A stretch of DNA of 64,000 bases from Folioceros fuciformis (taxonomy: Eukaryota; Anthocerotophyta; Anthocerotopsida; Anthocerotales): NCBI GenBank assembly GCA_049999805.1, contig JBNGIO010006373.1:98231-162230 (forward strand), given 5' to 3'. The number at the start of each line of letters is the position of its first letter. Within the stretch, counting starts at the first letter, position 1. A program made the position numbers and the translations under genes. The notes beneath the pieces were generated by a model, which did not search any database, was not told the origin of the DNA, and saw nothing but the letters and a program-made list of their open reading frames with translations. Shown here one piece after another: positions 12,801 through 22,882 of the stretch.

Positions 12801-14382
12801 CAATGCTGGTGCAAGAGAAGATCGAAGACTTGGGCTTGGGAAGAGGCTTCCTGATTAATACAAAACAACATGTTATGCTTTGTGCACTGCTAGATGAGCA
12901 TCGTGTTCGAGGTGACACACTGAGACTTTGGGGCAAGCTTTCAAGCCGAAGTCATGTACCTGATTTAGACGTGCCTTGTACAATTCTGCTCCTGTAACTG
13001 TGTAGTGCAGATATATGAGCACCATCAACCTGCAAGCCATTCGCAAGGAGTACCATTAGATCATTCGACGGTTCACACAACCAGAGCAAACAAAGTGAAA
13101 GGTACATGTGAATCACTGACCCGCTGGCTGTTGAGATCATACTTTTCACCCCAGCAGTGTACTGTCGTCAAGCATCTCGTTGAACTTGTTGACGATGCAT
13201 TGGTTTGAAGAGCGGACAGAAAATGCTCCAAGCTATCCAGAATTTTCAGGACTGTGTCCGTAGACTGCTTGTTCACACCTCCTTTCCCCAAAATATCCAC
13301 AAAGTGCTGTGTGATCTACTAAGACACGGCACAGAATAAGCAACCACTCACATGAATAAACTGATTAACGCGACAACCTGAGGACACAGAACCAAAGATG
13401 CCGAAAATCTTACAACTTGGTGGTTCAGAACCTGACCTGATGCGAGAAAAGGGAGACCACAAGCGAGGAGTTGTGAATCACTAACAGATCTAGAAAACCG
13501 AACGCTGTCAAGCGAATATCCATTGTAAGATGCGTCATTGCACTGCAGACATGAGCCATCATCACTGGCACCAGAGGCGCCATACTTGCCTGCAAAATCA
13601 CAACCGAGGCACATCAGACATCCTCTCGCTAAATAACGAAGTGCCTTGGGGGCCTCGAGACATTGAAACCACCTCTGACAAGCCTGGAAAGACCACGGAA
13701 CGGAGAAGAACGAGGAAAGCCTGTCGCACAGCTCTGTCTCCATCGGTTATCCTGGGACACAGCTTTTCCAAAATTGCGACGGCGTGGGAGGCCAGCTCCG
13801 TCCGGTGCCGTGAGATGAGATCTCTGATGCCAACTATGGATTCTGCAATTTCCCACTCCGCAGTCAGACCCAGGAGCGAGCTGAGTCTCCACCTAAACAA
13901 TCAGCAACTCACAACGGTGAATACCTTTTCGCACCCTCTCACTGTAGTGAGTACTCTGACATAGTAGCTCCTTCAGTGTTTGCTTCCGCTGATTGACAGC
14001 GACGCCATCCTTGTTTTGTGCAAGACTTTGTTCAGGTAGCACGATTGCTGCATTCCCATTAGACAAAGCTCAGTAAATTCATCAGAAACGCATTTCCCGG
14101 AACAACAACCAGCAGCAGCAGCAGCAGCAGGAGGTCACCTTTGGAGGTGAAATCCAGCTTGGTCTCATTTTTGGGAGGTGGAAGCTTCCGTCCCACCTTG
14201 TGCTTAACCCTCTGCAATCCACACGAGTACAGCTTGCGTGAGATCAGATCAGCAAACAATCGAAACCAGGAGACAAATTGACCAGCCAGAGAAATCATTG
14301 CCTTAAAGTCGACGCCCACGCCTTTGGATTTAACCTTGCCCGGTTTGGCCTTGCCCGCCTTCTGGGCCTTGCCCGACGGCAT
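9835..14382 (-). CDS. IPI1/TEX10-like pre-60S ribosome assembly protein (ARM/HEAT repeats)
   Basis: Long multi-exon minus-strand gene. Exon 1 is 14382-14302 (27 aa, Lys-rich). Exon 2 is 14211-14139 and carries HKVGRKLPPPKN, the hallmark of plant TEX10/IPI1 proteins. Next come exons with LPEQSLAQNKDGVAVN and TLKELLCQSTHYSERVRK, then an exon near 13890-13640 with the IPI1 domain (GIRDLISRHRTELASHA, RITDGDRAVRQAFLVLL). Helical repeat exons continue down to the stop at 9835. In yeast and animals this protein works with Rix1/PELP1 and Ipi3/WDR18 in the nucleolus on 60S maturation. Intron 1 (14301-14212, 90 bp) appears to be GC-AG; using the nearby GT instead would create a stop. The middle exons (about 10-13.4 kb) were followed by reading frame only, so their borders are approximate. 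The 3' end converges on the VanY gene, 118 bp away. Confidence 0.85.
14111..14130. repeat. AGC trinucleotide microsatellite in intron
   Basis: An uninterrupted AGC run lies in the second intron of the IPI1/TEX10-like gene, just beyond the splice donor after exon 2. It has no coding role in the model used here. Confidence 0.8.
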
Positions 14383-15100
14383 GGCCCTCTACGTGCTACC
14401 CAACTCGCCTCCGTCCCCTAACCTGAAGCAAATCTCCCTTTCCTGTGTTCAACAGCCCCGGAGAAGCTAACAAACCCGATGCCGACGCAGCTCCTACATG
14501 GTTTCGAGAAAGGCAAACTGCCAATCAGAGGGTGGTGAGCGCCGGCTCTCCGTGGATCTCATCTTCTTCTTTGCTCTCGAAGATCACCCAATTTGTTCAC
14601 ACGTACAGTACGTACAGTAGCGGAAACTGGTAAACCTGGTCGGGACGTCAGTTTAGACTAGAAGTCGTCTCGTTGGAAATCGGTAGGTCTTGAGAAATGA
14701 CAATCTCAGTGGGGTGCAGGTATATATAGATGGCATAGCGAGGCCGAGGAGGGTGTTGCGGGGATGGGTCGCGATCGGGAGTGTTGATCTGGCGGGGCCG
14801 AGGAGGATGTTGCTGGGATGCGTCGCGATCGGGTGTGTTGGATCTGGCGGGGCCGATTACAAACAGTCTTCTCCACTACTGTCACCCAGCCGGATCTTGG
14901 GTCCCATTTCCTTCCTCCAGGAAAGCGGTCAAGCGTCCTGAAATGGTAAAGTCTCGGTGTACATATTCATCGGTTTACACTGAAATAAGAACAACAGAAA
15001 CACATACTATATGTATATACAACTTTCTAATAGGAGAATTAGTATAGTATAACTGTGACATAGAATTTCAAGTTGTAGTGCTCCCTGTTCATAAAGTGCC
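14383..15100. other. Intergenic region upstream of IPI1/TEX10-like gene
   Basis: No gene is recognised. It must contain the promoter of the minus-strand IPI1/TEX10-like gene. It also holds a two-unit tandem repeat (listed separately), after which the sequence becomes AT-richer and grades into the decayed UBP14-like fragment. Confidence 0.5.
14740..14855. repeat. Two-unit tandem repeat of about 57 bp
   Basis: Two adjacent units share GGCCGAGGAGG, TGTTGC, GGGATG, CGTCGCGATCGGG and TGTTG in the same order, and a third partial GGCGGGGCCG follows. The units differ at a few bases and by small indels, as expected for an ageing local duplication. Confidence 0.7.
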
Positions 15101-15535
15101 GGCAGCCATGGGAGCTGAGCATGAAGAGGCCTCACGGGCTTGGACTCTAGATGAGGAAGTCGGTTTCCATGTAATAAACTGCAACACTTGGACTATGGTC
15201 TTATGTTTCTCTCGCACCTTGGAAGTATGGTCTTATGTTTCTGAGAGAGCAAAGAAACCTATAGTTGAATATTCTTTACGATTCAATATCGGATGGGAGG
15301 TGGAACTGGGATGGGACCAGCGGTGGTTAACATGCTATAGAGCACCAAGGTGCAGCTGGGCACCCCTATGTGTGATATCACCCTATGTACCATTACACCC
15401 AATCTAGATGCAGTTGGCACTTTACTCCAAGAAATACCTGATTTTGATTTTTCCTCTATCACAAAGGCAAGTTTAACTCACAAGCCTTCTGCCCCATCCT
15501 TCCTAAGACCACAGAGATGACCAATGGTGAGAGCA
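15100..15535 (+). pseudogene. Degenerate fragment of UBP14 (ZnF-UBP region)
   Basis: This stretch aligns in order with the UBP14 gene 10 kb upstream. GCAGCCATGGGAGCTGAGCA matches the start of the parent exon at about 4735. The GGAGGTGGAACTGGGATGG block (near 15297) matches the zinc finger block at 4928, and AATCTAGATGCAG matches the exon end near 5035. TTGATTTTTCCTCTATCACA corresponds to FSSLTK, and CACAGAGATGACC to the following exon start. In-frame stops, deletions and a small internal duplication (TATGGTCTTATGTTTCT twice, near 15194-15240) destroy the frame. Part of a parental intron is kept between FSSLTK and EMTT, so this arose as DNA duplication and not by retroposition. It is on the same strand as the parent. 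Confidence 0.8.
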
Positions 15536-15804
15536 CGACATGAGGCTCACACCATGTGGAGGCAAAACCCCGAGCACTCTTACCCGGCAAGAGTCACTAG
15601 ACTAACCCCAAAGAAAAGAAAGAAGGGAACACACTCCCCTCTTTGATATCTCCCCCCCACAACCTTGCTAGATGCCATGAGACATGGCTGGCCTACAGCA
15701 CATGTCCAAATAAGGAACAAGAGTGGACAGGTCGAGAAAAAGACACATCCTTTACAATCAAGAGCTAGGGGCAAGCCCCTTCACCCTGGTCATTACACCT
15801 TGTG

Positions 15805-15985
15805 ATCCTACTAGACACTGTACAACCGGCAACATGCTACCTGTGATCCTACCAGACTCTGTACAGCCGGCAACACAGCCCGGCAACACACTGCCTGTGA
15901 TCCTACCAGACACTGTACAGCCGGCAACACGCGGCAACACACTGCCTGCGATCCTACCAGACACTGTACAGCCGGCAACACGCGG
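15805..15985. repeat. Minisatellite, four units of about 40-55 bp
   Basis: Four copies of a unit containing GATCCTACCAGACACTGTAC followed by AGCCGGCAACA lie head to tail, with CACACTGCCTG linkers and variable CGCGGCAACA inserts. Copies differ by single bases and short indels. Confidence 0.85.
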
Positions 15986-16495
15986 CTTTCGATGGCCAGA
16001 TTACAATAATAAGAAGGTTGTGTATAATGACATATAACTAGACAAGAGCAAGGAATCCAAGTGTGGCGCCCTTTGCTGTTCCTTGTCATGATGCGTTTCT
16101 CATAGGTTAAGACGCTAGCCGTGCTTCCACTGCGCAACTTGCTACCAAAGATCTCTTAGCAATTTGGAATATTCAAGTCTTTGTGTCTTTGTCCATGGTC
16201 GTGTGATCACCGGGGGTATACAAACCGAAAAGGCTAACTTTGTGTCCCCCATTGTGTAGGAAATGAATTGCTCCAAGGCTTCTTATGCAGAATGAAATGA
16301 AGTCTAATGTCCTTCTTTCCCTACAACCAGACTTTGGCAAGTAGGCATCATTCCATATTAGTAGCTATAGATAGCATTGGAATCAGCTCAAAGTGCGCCC
16401 AATCTAGTTTGTGAATGCCCTGATAGCATTATGGAGGCAAGTGTAGGTGATTTAAAATACGTATGGGGCATGGACGCCCTGCCATTTCGGCTGGA

Positions 16496-16516
16496 TGCGA
16501 TCCACGCTCTGATACC
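16496..16516 (-). mobile_element. Ty1-copia-like primer-binding site (LTR retrotransposon remnant)
   Basis: Read on the minus strand, this is TGGTATCAGAGCG, complementary to the 3' end of initiator tRNA-Met. This is the usual primer-binding site next to the 5' LTR of plant copia elements. The LTR would lie at higher coordinates (about 16520 upward) and internal sequence at lower ones. No intact gag-pol frame follows, so any element is a remnant. No matching second LTR was identified by eye. Confidence 0.5.
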
Positions 16517-17017
16517 ATAAAGTGACTTTGTGTATTTGGAATCATCCTTGGATCACATCGTCGGGAACTGAGGAGGTGCATAGAACGTCGAGAAGACGTT
16601 TGGCAGAAAAGAAAAACGGTTACATTTAAGAAAAGAAAAAAACATGTCTTATAATACAATGTAAGCGGTTAGGGTTTGAATGTAAATAACTAGGTAATAA
16701 TAACAAACCCTAAACCTTAATTCTAATACTGGTATGTTGTCGCATAGGTGTATACAACTAATCATTAGATTATAATAAAGGTATGCAAATAGACAATATT
16801 AGTTGCAAGTAATGTAATAGCCCTCGAACACCACTCCCATAGATAGCTATAGCTCTCAAGATGTTGTGATTGGATCCGAAGATAACAAAAGATCTACCTA
16901 CCATCCAGTGTTCATGACGCCATCATACCTACACTTGTTGCTATCCTAGAAAAATGTGTTGGCTAGCCCTCATTTGCAATCGCACTTTTTGTGAAGTTAC
17001 ATGATGTGGCCATTCCA

Positions 17018-18386
17018 TCAAGATCCATATGTTGTAGGACCATCATCATAAGGATCCGGTGCATACGAGTAATCATAGTCTGGTGTGGGTGCTTGAATTG
17101 ACACACTTGGGCTTGGGCTTGGGCTTGGGCTTGGGCTTGGGCTTGTGCTTGGGACATTTAGTGAAGGAGAAAATGAGTGATCTCCATCCCCATGTTTTAT
17201 GCTAGTTATATTTTGTATAAAATCAAATATGGCATCAATTAATTCTTGAATTGTTGATAATTCCGACAAAGTTGATTTCTTAGTGGAAGCACACTTGGAC
17301 ATTTCTCTAAGAATCCATCTGTCCATATGTTGGCTCGGATGGAATGCATCAAACCACACATAATCTCTTGCATTGTTGCAAGAGATGTTGGAAGTAGTTG
17401 TACATCGATGGCCGCCATTATACAAACCTGCTCCACAACAAGCTTCATTATTCTTGAATCCATGTCCAATAACATTGTGAGATACACGAGATGTGACATT
17501 AAACGTTGGTGCAACATGAATTCTTGACTCCGGAAAGTCAGATTGGAATTGTCTAGCTTGAGCTCGGAGTTGCTGGTTGAAGTTGTGCACCCAATTGTTC
17601 AAAGAATGGACGCAACTTGAGTTATTCTCAAGTTTGAATCTTGCCCTCATGTAAGGTGTGCAACCAAGAGTTGGAATGTCTGTTATGGAAAAAAAAATCG
17701 AGCACCCACTCCATATAGATTATGAAGGAAGCCCGTGTAATTCCCAAGTAGGTGTTGTCCAAAATCATCCCTTAATTGATTGCCAGCCATAACATGTTCG
17801 GTGATGTCATTTGTTCGCACTGAAATATGAAATAAAGTTTTCCTAACATGATTCAAAGCCTCCTGCGACCCCATTGCTTTGTTCAAGGAAACCAAGGTAT
17901 CTTGTTTGAAGAACAAAAATTGATCTCTGTTCAAGGAAGCCAAGGTATCTTGTTTGAAGAACAAAAATTGATCTCGTATAGAAATAACGTCACCATACGT
18001 TTCCACGTGTTGTGAAGCAGCCCAGAACTTGCTGATGCAAAATTAATTCCTTGGCCCCTCGTATATGAATTTTCGCTTGAATGAAGATAAGGCGATGGAT
18101 AATGAGTTAAGTTTACTTTCCTTGCCAATATGTCCACAAGAAGTCTCCCATTAGAATGCCTTGCGGTAGCTTTGTGACCATCAAAATCAATACCGTAAGG
18201 TGGATAATTTGCTTTGGCAAATATTGGTTGTGCTTCTATATAGTTGTTGTTACCAACATCAACCATGGAATCTCCAAATACTATCATCCTTATATGTGTC
18301 CTACCATTACCATTTCTTGCTCTTATATTATCTAGTACCTGAAGTAATATCAAAGCTACGATGAGGTAATTCATCTTTGTCCTCAT
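17018..18386 (-). pseudogene. GDSL esterase/lipase pseudogene
   Basis: The minus strand encodes a signal-peptide-like start (ATG 18386, hydrophobic MNYLIVALILLQ) and block I with the nucleophile Ser (FGDSMVDVGNNN). A GINFASASSGLL region follows, then CCGAGLYNGGHRC, and block V with Asp and His (WFDAFHPSQH). At least two frameshifts split it: near 18020-18040 between SSGLL and YGDVIS, and in an A/T homopolymer near 17690-17700 between GARFFF and ITDIPTLGCTP. A 51-bp tandem duplication repeats RDQFLFFKQDTL (about 17886-17976). The oxyanion-hole motif usually GxND reads RTND. Plant GDSL genes normally have several introns, whereas this copy has none, so it may be a processed copy. The C-terminus carries an unusual Ser-Pro run. 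Homopolymer sequencing error could explain one frameshift but not all defects. Confidence 0.8.
17107..17153. repeat. GGGCTT hexanucleotide microsatellite
   Basis: About seven GGGCTT units with one TGCTT variant. On the minus strand this encodes the Ser-Pro dipeptide run near the C-terminus of the GDSL pseudogene. Confidence 0.9.
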
Positions 18387-18783
18387 TGTAAGTAACTTAG
18401 CTACAAAGGTTTTTTCACAAAAAAAAAGAAGAAGACTTGGGTACAAAGTTTTGATAAGTATGGCGATCAACTCTTAGTGACTTGTGGCGGTCCAAGAAAT
18501 GGGTCACAAAAGCAAAAGGGTCGTGATTAAGAAATGAATTGTGAGGAGAAAATAGTTCATGACAAGTTCATGGAGAGAGGGATGTACGTAAGAGAGGTGG
18601 ACGAATAGCTTCACTTATATATAGTCTTCTTGTCTTCTTATTGCTAATCTAGTCTTTCATTCTTGAACAAACATATACTAATATTAATACTATAGATTTA
18701 CTTCTAAATTCTACAAGAATAGTTCCTACTATTAGAGGAAGGCTAACTTGTTTTGGTCTTTCTTCCAAGGTTGGAAGTTATTT

Positions 18784-18805
18784 CTAAACCCTAAACCCTA
18801 AACCC
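18784..18805. repeat. Interstitial plant-type telomere repeat
   Basis: Three consecutive CTAAACC units plus one C, equal to (TTTAGGG)3 on the other strand, sit just beyond the stop codon of the minus-strand PPR gene. This is the Arabidopsis-type telomere unit. Short runs also act as telo-box promoter elements, though here the run is at a 3' end. Confidence 0.85.
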
Positions 18806-18820
18806 ATCTGCAAAGCAAGG

Positions 18821-21800
18821 TTATCGTTGCGCTTGCATCTTTCCTTGGACACTGTCATACTCACTCTTCAAACCGAGTTCTTTTAAGCATCGGAGGACAC
18901 TCTCGTATGCCTGAGATGAAGGCTCCAGGTCTGAGGAATCCATCCAACTCAAAATCTGCAGGGAGTAGAGACGAAGTTACTTGGACAGAATATCATGGTC
19001 TCGTCCACCAAGCACAGTGCGGGGTAGGAAGACAGAGACATGCATGGCATTGTAAAGCGGGTTGCTGACATTCCCAGCTGCGTACCTCTAAACATTTTCT
19101 CCACCTCATGGCCCTGGCACAGCTGTAGATAAGAAGATCGTAGATCTCCGTGGTTGGTTTGAGACCGGCTGTTTGCAGCTGGTGGAATGACTGGAAACAC
19201 AGCGTACGATGTCATTGAGCAGAAGCTGAAGACGTAACATCAAAATTGTGGACTTGAAGGAGTTTGTCAGCACCTTGAGCAACACATCGAGTTTGCCACT
19301 TTTCCCTAGAGTGCCTAGTAAGTAGTGCGAGACACCGAGTGTAGGCTGGATCTCCGAGTCTAGCATCTCTTGTAATAGCCTGCTTGCAGACCTCCAATCT
19401 AGCAGCCTGGATGTAAGAGCCGCGGGTCAGAACATGGGCTTCTGTAGGGAGGATAATATGGTATCCGCAGTGACAGCGCACATCAACCGTGTGTGCTTAC
19501 TTATGACACGCCACGAACAGCTCCTTGTACGCTGCTTCTCTCAAGACTACACCCCGGCTTTTGACTTCGTCCCACAAGCGCAATGCGTGTTCAGGCTGCC
19601 CACATCTGTTCTGCACAGCAAAGATGGTAGCACAAGCTTGTTCATCTGCTGCAACTCCCGCATCTTCCATCTTTTTGAAGACAAGGTTTGCAGCTTCTGG
19701 CATGCCTGTGACAACGAAGAAGAGGGGACAACCAGCTCAGTTTGCAAAGGAATGGCGTAGAGTGAAAGCAGACCAGGACTCTAGATGCTCTCCCTCTTTG
19801 ACGGAGCACAGCTTGAATTAACGGGAAGGGCAGAGGCACCTGCTAATAAGTAGCAATGGATCAGTGATGTATAAGTGATGACATTAGGCTTGCAGCCGTG
19901 GGTCTCCATTTCATCAAGGACTCTTCTTGCCTCGTGATGCAGGCCCTGCAATGAGTAGGCTAAGCTCCCGTAGTGGGTGAAGGCTCAAAGCAAACAGCCA
20001 GCATGAGGGTCTTGTCTCAGACGATCACCTGTTTGGCGTATGCATCGGTCAGCGCTGTGCACACCTGCACCGTCCTTGGTATCTTGAGTTGTAACATTTC
20101 TTCGTACAACTTCTCGGCTTCAGACAAGTCGCCTAGTTTACCAAGTCCATCAATCAACGTGGTGAATGTGACACTGTCTGGATCCACCCCACCAGTTTTC
20201 ATTTCCCTGTACCTGGTAATTGCTAGGTTACGAGCACCTGTGTCGAAATCTGCAGCAATTGCAGCGTTGTAGGCATGAACGTTCAGCTTGATCCCCCGTC
20301 TTGTGGCTTCCCGGAGAATAGTTCCCACTTGCTCTAGAAACCCACTGCGTCTAGCAGCGGCAATCAGACTACAGATAGTCACTACATTGGGCTGTACTTG
20401 CATGGCTTCCATGTCGTGCAAGAGTGAAAAGACGGCTGGAAAAGGTTCAGAAGAACCGATGGCGTCGATCAAACAGTTGAAGGTGCACACATTGGGCTTC
20501 ACTGCCCTGTTCTTCATTGTCTGAAAGACTTCCCGAGCTTTTTTTGGCTTCTCTGCTTTGCCATAGGCATTCACAAGTGCAGAATATGATACTACATCCG
20601 GTGAGAGATCATTCTGAGTCAGCAACGTGAACATCTCCTGCGCCTCAACATGCAGTCCAAGTGATCCATATGCACCAATCAAAGTGTTGAATGAGACTAT
20701 GGTTGGTTTTAGACCCTCACCGACCATCATCTCAAAAATGGCCCTCGCATCTGTGACTCGCCCTTGCACAGAGAACAAGTGCATGAGATTATTGTATGTC
20801 ACAATATCCGGATAGCATGGACTTGACTTCATTCTCTTCATCACATAGAAAAGGTTCTCAGCCTTGTCGTACTCTTCCATCTTGATGAGGCAGTGAAGAA
20901 CAATGTTGTAAGAGACCCGGTCGGGATGAACAAGCTTGCAGCCTTTCATGTGCTCGAAATACGCCAGCGCCTTACGGTACTGAGCGCCATTCTTGAATGC
21001 TGATAAGATGATGTTGTGCGTGAAAACATCAGGACCCACACCCTGGCTCGACATCCTCTTGCACAAACCCAGAGCCACCTCCCATTGGCCACTTGTGCCA
21101 CACGCGTGAATCACATTGTTGTAGGAGCTTCTATTCGGTGGTACCTGCGCGAGAAGTGCCTTAGTCTCTCTTCACCCCAGGAAACCAGGGGGAGCAGCAG
21201 TGCAGTCTAGCATGATTGACTTACTCCAGCCCGCAGCATGTCCTCGAACATATTCAGCGACCATCGCCACTGCCCAGCCCGCCCATGCACATTGATCAAA
21301 GCGTTGTATGTCTCAACGTCAGGCTTGCATCTGCTACATCCTCTTGCTCAGAATGCGAAAACCAAGCACCACCAACTCCAACACAGCACAAGGTTTTCCC
21401 AGGCAGCAAACACAGGACCGGGATGGAAACACTGACCGCCACTCCTGCATCTCGTTAAAAAGCCCCCGTGCTTGGTCAACCTGCTGATGCCTGGAGTAGA
21501 GCCCTATCATCTCGTTGTAGATATCATTCCTAGCTCGATAATTCTGCTGCACTTTCATCCAGTTGAACACCCGCCGACTGTGTGGCAGAGACCCACGTCT
21601 TGTCATTTCCTGTCATTTCCACCACACGGCTCTCCCCGTCACAACCTCACACCACCATGCAAAATCCACAAGACACAATTCCGCCAAACCGTCCACCCAT
21701 CCATTCCCACCCGGACGAGCGCAGGGAAGTTCTTCCGATTAAACCTCCCCATCCATCGATTCAAAAGCCCATCAATATCCTCCCAGTGGTTCATCCTCAG

Positions 21801-22010
21801 CACCTGCTCCACTATCTCCAAAGGACTGCACTCCACGCGTGCCTTCTTCTTCCATCTCTTCTGGTACCTCTTGGGGGCCTCCCGCATCACGTAGGACTCT
21901 GCCTTCCGCTTGGGCAGCAGAGATAGATCCAAACCAACCCTCCCTTCCTGCCTCGGCCCATGCTCCACAGCCAGAGCTGCTCCAACAACCTTTTCCCTTC
22001 TCAACGGCAC
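18821..22010 (-). CDS. EMB2654: P-class PPR protein, EMB2654-like
   Basis: Multi-exon minus-strand gene. The long central exon (about 21150-20033) codes for at least ten P-type PPR motifs such as PDVVSYSALVNAYGKAEKP and PNVCTFNCLIDAIG. Upstream exons carry RFNRKNFPALVR (about 21700) and NYRARNDIYNEMIGLYSRH (about 21530), typical of plant EMB2654 (At2g41720 type). Downstream exons (about 19497-19704, 19280-19400 and 18821-18955) finish with SDLEPSSQAYESVLRCLKEL and a stop at 18821. EMB2654 acts in plastids, where it is reported to help trans-splicing of rps12. The frame reaches an in-frame ATG at 22010, but a run of 100 Ns begins 12 bp upstream, so the true start and transit peptide may be hidden in or beyond the gap. 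Several exon borders are approximate. Confidence 0.88.
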
Positions 22011-22021
22011 CCTCCTCTTCC

Positions 22022-22121
22022 NNNNNNNNNNNNNNNNNNNNNNNNNNNNNNNNNNNNNNNNNNNNNNNNNNNNNNNNNNNNNNNNNNNNNNNNNNNNNNN
22101 NNNNNNNNNNNNNNNNNNNNN
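22022..22121. other. Assembly gap (100 N)
   Basis: Exactly 100 unknown bases, the conventional size for a gap of unknown length. It lies at the 5' end of the EMB2654-like gene and may hide its first codons. Confidence 0.98.
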
Positions 22122-22882
22122 TCCTCAATCCATCCTCTGCACTCAGCCCAGGCCCGCCGCCTGCAAGCATCGTCGATCAATGCAGCGCCGCCCAGAACAG
22201 AAAACCAGATTAGCTTAACAGCCCGCTAATAAGCGACCCCACTTCCAGCATCGGCCAACGCAGCCTCGAGCGTGTTTCATCCTGTGTCCTCTTATGTCCC
22301 CACATCATGTCTCGCCGCATGACGTGGTGGTTACTGTCAGTGCAGGCCGCTTTGGAGGTTCGTAGCCCACAGGCCACAACCTCCATCTTAGATACAGTAA
22401 CTGGCGAATTTGGTGGTGGGAAATTTCTGGCTGCCAGTTGCCGGGAGGGGATGAGTGGGCCACAAGCTGGGCCAACCACACAGTGGACCTTGCGGAGCTC
22501 GCATCCTGTCCCTAGTTTTACTGCTCCCGTTCCAGAGACTCTTCCACGACTTCACGGCAGCAGGAAACACGCATTTGAAGCATGGCCTTCCTGCTGCCTA
22601 CTTGTGTGCACCTGTACCAGGGGAGCTCGACCTCGGGGCTCGCCTTCGACTTTCGCACTGGGGCCCGAGATTGTGTGTTGGGGCAATCGGTACTGGGCTC
22701 CTGAGCTTCCTTCCTTCCGGGTGCTGGAATTGTAGCAATGGGTTGTTGACTTTGTCTTCATGGTATGCTGCCGGGCCTGGTGAGGAGGAGGAGGAGGCGG
22801 CGGCTGCTGCGGCCCGGCCCAGCCCAGCCCTGCTCTGTTCTTCTCTGCTCTTCCCTGAGCCCAACCGGTTTGGCTGGCAGCC
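22122..22882. promoter_or_regulatory. Divergent promoter region between EMB2654-like and rhodanese-like genes
   Basis: About 760 bp between two head-to-head genes, both with probable plastid products. No other gene is recognised. Promoter function is inferred from orientation alone. Confidence 0.45.

Larger units (their letters stand above)
15536..17017. other. Gene-free, partly AT-rich decayed region
   Basis: No intact gene is visible. It holds a minisatellite (about 15805-15985) and a retrotransposon-type primer-binding site (about 16496-16516), both listed separately, followed by AT-rich sequence rich in short A/T runs. Composition differs from the roughly 50% GC of neighbouring genes and suggests old mobile-element debris; this is inference. 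Confidence 0.5.

Noticed and set aside
16496-16516. Possible tRNA gene (TGGTATCAGAGC)
   Set aside because: This is the complement of a tRNA 3' end as used in retrotransposon priming; no cloverleaf can be drawn around it.
14383-18820. Undescribed multi-gene system in the accessory-looking island
   Set aside because: Everything identifiable there is decayed (UBP14 fragment, GDSL pseudogene, primer-binding site, minisatellites); no intact co-oriented genes.
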